Assembly (NCBI GenBank): GCA_030549775.1
Contig: CM060177.1
Location: 66,145,638 to 66,209,637 of the forward strand
Source of the DNA: Tamarix chinensis
Lineage: Eukaryota > Streptophyta > Magnoliopsida > Caryophyllales > Tamaricaceae
Length of the DNA: 64,000 bases
Direction of reading: 5' to 3'
The translations under genes were made by a program, and so were the position numbers. Of this stretch, positions 60,900-64,000 are shown piece by piece; the stretch's first letter is position 1; every line of letters begins with the position of its first letter. Below the pieces are notes generated by a model that saw only the letters and a program-made list of their open reading frames with translations, had not been told where the DNA came from and did no database searches.

Positions 60900-62140
60900 A
60901 TTCATAAAAATGGTGAATAAAGGGGTTGAGTGGAAATTTTATAAGTGGAAAAGGGTATTTCGGTAATTTTTGAGATAAAAGAATAATATGGAAATTTTAT
61001 GATTAAATGGTTAAATGATAATTTACAAGTAAAGGATAAAATTGTAAGTTGTGAGAAAGAAGGGTAAAATGGTAATTTTGGAAGTAGGGGTAAAATAGTA
61101 ATTTTGGATGAAGGAGGGTACTGTGGTAATTTTGGAGGTAAAGGGGCAAAATCGTAATTTCATAAGTAAAGGGTAATATGGTAAATTTTATAAGTGAAAG
61201 GCGAAGTGGAAATTTATAAGTAAAGGGGTAATATGGTAAATTGGAAAAGAAGGGCAAAATGGTAATTATGTAAGGAAAGATAAAGATGGTAATCTTGGAT
61301 GTAAAAGGGTAAAATAGTAAATTGGTAAAGTAAAAGATGTATGTGGTAATTTTCATAAATAAAAGGATATTATGGTAAAATTGGATGTAAGGGGTAAAAT
61401 GGTAATTTTGTAAATGAAAGGATATTATGGTAAACTTGGGAGTAAGGGGTAACTTGGTAATTATGATAACGACAAAATATAATTTAGCAATTAAATTATG
61501 ATTGTAGAAGGGCAATTGGATAAGTATGATACTATAGAAGGGTAATTTGGTAAATTAACCAATTAAAGGGCATTATGGTAATTTTAATAATGGAGGAGGG
61601 TAATATAGTAATTTCGATTATGAAAAAGGGTAAATTAATATTGGTAATTATGAAGAAGAGTAATTTGGGATTTGTGATAATTAAAAAGGGTAAATGACAA
61701 TTAAAATAATTGAGAGGGGTAAAATGGTAATTATGATAAAGGAGAAGGGCAATTTGGTAATTTGTTCAACTAAAAGGGCAATTTGGTAATTTAGCTGATA
61801 AAAGGGAAAAGTGATAATTGTTTAACCAACTAAAGGGGAAAAATAGTAATCATGATAATGAAGGAGGGTAATTTAGTAATTTATCCAACTCAAGGGCAAT
61901 TTAGTAATTATAACAAAGGAGAAAGGCGACTGGGTAATATAACCAACCAAAAGGGAAATATGATAAGTATAGTAATTATGAGGGGTGAATGATGATCTAA
62001 AAAGTGTATGAGATAATTTGGTAATCTAAATCGGACAAAAGGGTAATTTGGTAATTATGCAACCTTAAGGATAATATGGTAATTTATCAAGTAAGGAACG
62101 GATACTTAACAATTATATAAGAAAAGGGCAAATGAGTAAT
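60900..62140 (+). repeat. Minisatellite, GGGTAAAATGGTAATTTTGT units
   Basis: About 45 degenerate units of 24-30 bp. As in the array at 55850 the first half has TTTGTAAGTAAAGGGTAA units and the second half has ATTATGATAATGGAGAAGGG units, so the internal drift predates the split of the two LTR copies. Confidence 0.92.
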
Positions 62141-62559
62141 TTCTACATAATAGGTCCTTGAGATTGTGGAACATTAATATGAGTAAATAATGTTGATTAG
62201 CCAAGTAAGAGTATCTAATGATTAGTATGGCCTTGATGGTTTCTCTGTGACATCCTGGATAATCCTCTGAATAAGAAACGATTAATGATATCGAAACGAT
62301 TGAAAGTGAATAAGTATCGGATCATCGTGCTTTCTGTGATCACCTTAATTAAGACACTATTACTTAAAGTGAAAGACCTCGAGATCGGGAATGGTGACTC
62401 CTTAGGGGTCGCTACCCTAAGGACGTGGTTTAGTCCACGATTATTCTGGTATTTGCTGGTGTGCCTTTGTGCCCCAGCCATGCCCTATATCTTACTCTTC
62501 CTAGCTCTACCGACCTAGTTAGGGGGTATGCATACTTATGGATTAGGTGTCCTTGTCGG

Positions 62560-62690
62560 TAGGGTACTGAGTTAGCTTTATGCACCAGTACGACCAGGGT
62601 ACCTTTGCGTCCTTGGGTTCATGGGTTAAAGGGTACTGAGTAGCTGATATGCACCGGTACGACCGGTGTACCTTTGTGTCCCGGGTGATC
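62560..62690 (+). repeat. Two direct repeats with a perfect dyad
   Basis: GGTACTGAGTTAGCTTTATG...ACCTTTGCGTCCTTGGG and GGTACTGAGTAGCTGATATG...ACCTTTGTGTCCCGGG. The second contains CACCGGTACGACCGGTG (62652-62668), a perfect 7-bp inverted repeat around ACG. Confidence 0.88.
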
Positions 62691-62799
62691 GATCTCCCAA
62701 TCGAGGCAAATAAATATGATTGATGTGCTGATTAAATAAAGGAAAGATACTATTATTGAAAGTGGAATATTAATGAGCCGGGCCCAGATGATTATGATA

Positions 62800-63250
62800 T
62801 TAAGTACCGGTCCACCGGTTACAATAGTGGTCCAGGAGCGGGTTGCCCTGGTATGTGATATTATGTACCGGTCCACCGGTTATAATAGTGGTCCAGGAGC
62901 GTGTTGCCCTGGTGTGTGATTATGAGTACCGGTCCACCGGTTATAATAGTGGCCAGGAGCGTTGTGCCCTGGATGATGATTTTATATATATTTCGGTCCA
63001 CCGGCAATAATAGTGGGGGTCCCGAGCTCAATAAAATCGATTATGTATGTGAATAAGATTATGGAAAAATACTAATCACTTATAGTGGAACACCATGTGA
63101 GTCGGGGCCAGACCGGTCCACCGGCAAATAATAGTGGTCAGGTGCGTTCTGCCCTGTGTGTTTATCTTCCGGTCTACCGGCAATAATAGTGGTCATATGC
63201 GTTCTGCCCTGTGTGTTGACTTCCGGTCCACCGGCTATAATAGTGGGGTT
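62800..63250 (+). repeat. ACCGGT dyad array, seven copies
   Basis: Copies start near 62806, 62866, 62928, 62994, 63112, 63171 and 63222. The best read ACCGGTCCACCGGTTATAATAGTGG followed by TCCAGGAGCG and TGCCCTGG. ACCGGTCCACCGGT is two ACCGGT palindromes with a 2-bp gap. The last member is followed by GGGGTTCTCATACTCACATGG, a closing text seen in all LTRs. Confidence 0.93.
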
Positions 63251-63922
63251 CTCATACTCACATGGATATAAAATATGATATTGATGGATTAATGACAGAA
63301 TAATGGCTTAAGGCCCAAAGTATCGATCGTGACTTATAAAGTATTATGTTTGTCATTGTTATGTATGCATCTCTCATTATTTATATGTGTGTGGCTTGCA
63401 TTGTGTGCCGTATGCGGGCATGTCTTTAAGTGTGGTATTAAAGGGTTACTCAGTACCGTAGTACTGAAGGGATTCCCTTTATGGGGCCCCTGCCTATTCA
63501 ATGGGTAGTGCCCTTGTAGGTATTTTCAGGTGCTACTCAAGTGGGTTACGGGAAGGAGAGTAAGGAATTTTCCGGTATCGTTGGCTTTTTCTCTTTCTCA
63601 TCTAAATTCTCGGTTTTAAATGTTAACGTTGTTAAAGTAGCCACCATTGGTGGATTTTATTCCTGAAAATGATTTGATGCGCTACTCTGATTTAAATATG
63701 TTGAAGTTCTTGCAATTTACTCTGATTTATGCATGTTGAATGTCTTTCGAATTGTATTTCATTTTCTTAGCCTTAGCACTTGGTACTGGAACGGTATGAG
63801 TGAACCGGTCTGGTACTAAGTGTGGCGGTAATACTCCCAAAGTTCACGTTTTGTTTATCTGCTTCCGCTAATCTTCCTTTAATTAACGAAATTTTTCAGT
63901 AGTGAATTTTGGGGGTGTTACA

Positions 63923-64000
63923 ATAGTGGTCAGGAGCGTTCTGCCCTAGAGACTGGTCCACCGGCGAATAATAGTGGTTAGGAGCGTTCTGCCCTGTATG
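63923..64000 (+). mobile_element. Type II LTR fragment, right of the insertion, runs off the window
   Basis: ATAGTGGTCAGGAGCGTTCTGCCCT and a second motif copy (CTGGTCCACCGGCGAATAATAG) continue the LTR interrupted at 58813. The rest lies outside the window. Confidence 0.88.

Larger units (their letters stand above)
58814..63922 (+). mobile_element. Solo type II Tekay-like LTR, 5.1 kb, youngest in the stack
   Basis: A complete LTR of 5,109 bp from TGTAATACCCCAAAAATTTC to TTTTGGGGGTGTTACA, with an ATAGT target duplication on both sides and no internal region. In order: AT-rich U3 (58814-59150), pyrimidine-rich block with many CCG and GCC codon-like runs (59150-60290), AT-rich middle with GTGTTGAGTTGCTAATTATG near 60442, minisatellite (60900-62140), AAAGACCTCGAGATCGGGAA near 62372, two direct repeats (62560-62690), seven motif copies (62800-63250), TTACTCAGTACCGTAGTACTG near 63446, and 'GAACCGGTCTGGTACTAAGT' near 63801. 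CpG and CCGG text is better kept than in its neighbours, in keeping with a recent arrival. The frames of up to 281 codons at 59156-60111 are Pro/Ser-rich readings of pyrimidine-rich U3 DNA. Confidence 0.95.

Noticed and set aside
62800..63250. Spaced repeats that could be taken for a CRISPR array
   Set aside because: Repeats are degenerate, spacers are themselves similar, and the unit occurs in LTRs on both strands of plant DNA; no cas genes are present.

Overview
The window is AT-rich plant nuclear DNA made almost entirely of nested, decayed LTR retrotransposons. I see no credible host gene, rRNA, tRNA or CRISPR array. The evidence for a plant is the Ty3/gypsy chromovirus pol (retropepsin, RT, RNase H, integrase and a C-terminal tail resembling the Tekay/Del type chromodomain), primer-binding sites matching plant initiator-Met tRNA, very long LTRs (about 3.9 to 5.1 kb) and an Ac-like hAT element. 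The picture fits gene-poor heterochromatin of a large angiosperm genome. The species cannot be named from this sequence.

Layout, left to right. 1-4335 is a minus-strand LTR. 4340-4685 is a reversed minisatellite. 4930-7933 is a plus-strand LTR fragment. 8517-12881 is a plus-strand solo LTR, apparently inside a minus-strand LTR seen at about 8340-8516 and 12882-13830. 13903-22875 is the most complete element: a 5' LTR remnant, a primer-binding site, gag and pol pseudogenes, a polypurine tract and a whole 3' LTR. 22876-26312 is the gag-pol of a minus-strand element (A), with its LTR remnant at 26313-26880. 26881-28926 plus 33451-34345 is a second minus-strand pol (B), split by a solo LTR at 28927-33450 that carries a perfect 5-bp target duplication. 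34346-35163 is a minus-strand LTR start. 35164-39660 holds two plus-strand LTR fragments. 39661-48693 is a plus-strand element with an almost empty interior; its 3' LTR carries a 474-bp hAT insertion. 48694-64000 is a stack of plus-strand LTRs, the youngest (58814-63922) sitting in a relative with a 5-bp target duplication.

Two LTR subfamilies recur. Type I (for example 8517, 18985, 28927, 49146) has a pyrimidine-rich U3, a block of ATT/ATC triplets and a conserved CAGTA..TAGCATACT block. Type II (53577, 58814) has a minisatellite of about 27 bp and a different dyad. Both carry an array of GC-rich dyads (ACCGGT-CC-ACCGGT in the freshest copy) followed by TATAATAGTGG and GCGTT.TGCCCT. TATA boxes lie about 0.85 kb from the start of several type I LTRs, so most of each LTR, including these arrays, is probably transcribed as a long leader.

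Nothing here looks able to move on its own. Reading frames are broken by stops that fit cytosine deamination, by frameshifts and by deletions. The apparent long ORFs are translations of triplet repeats or pyrimidine-rich U3 DNA.
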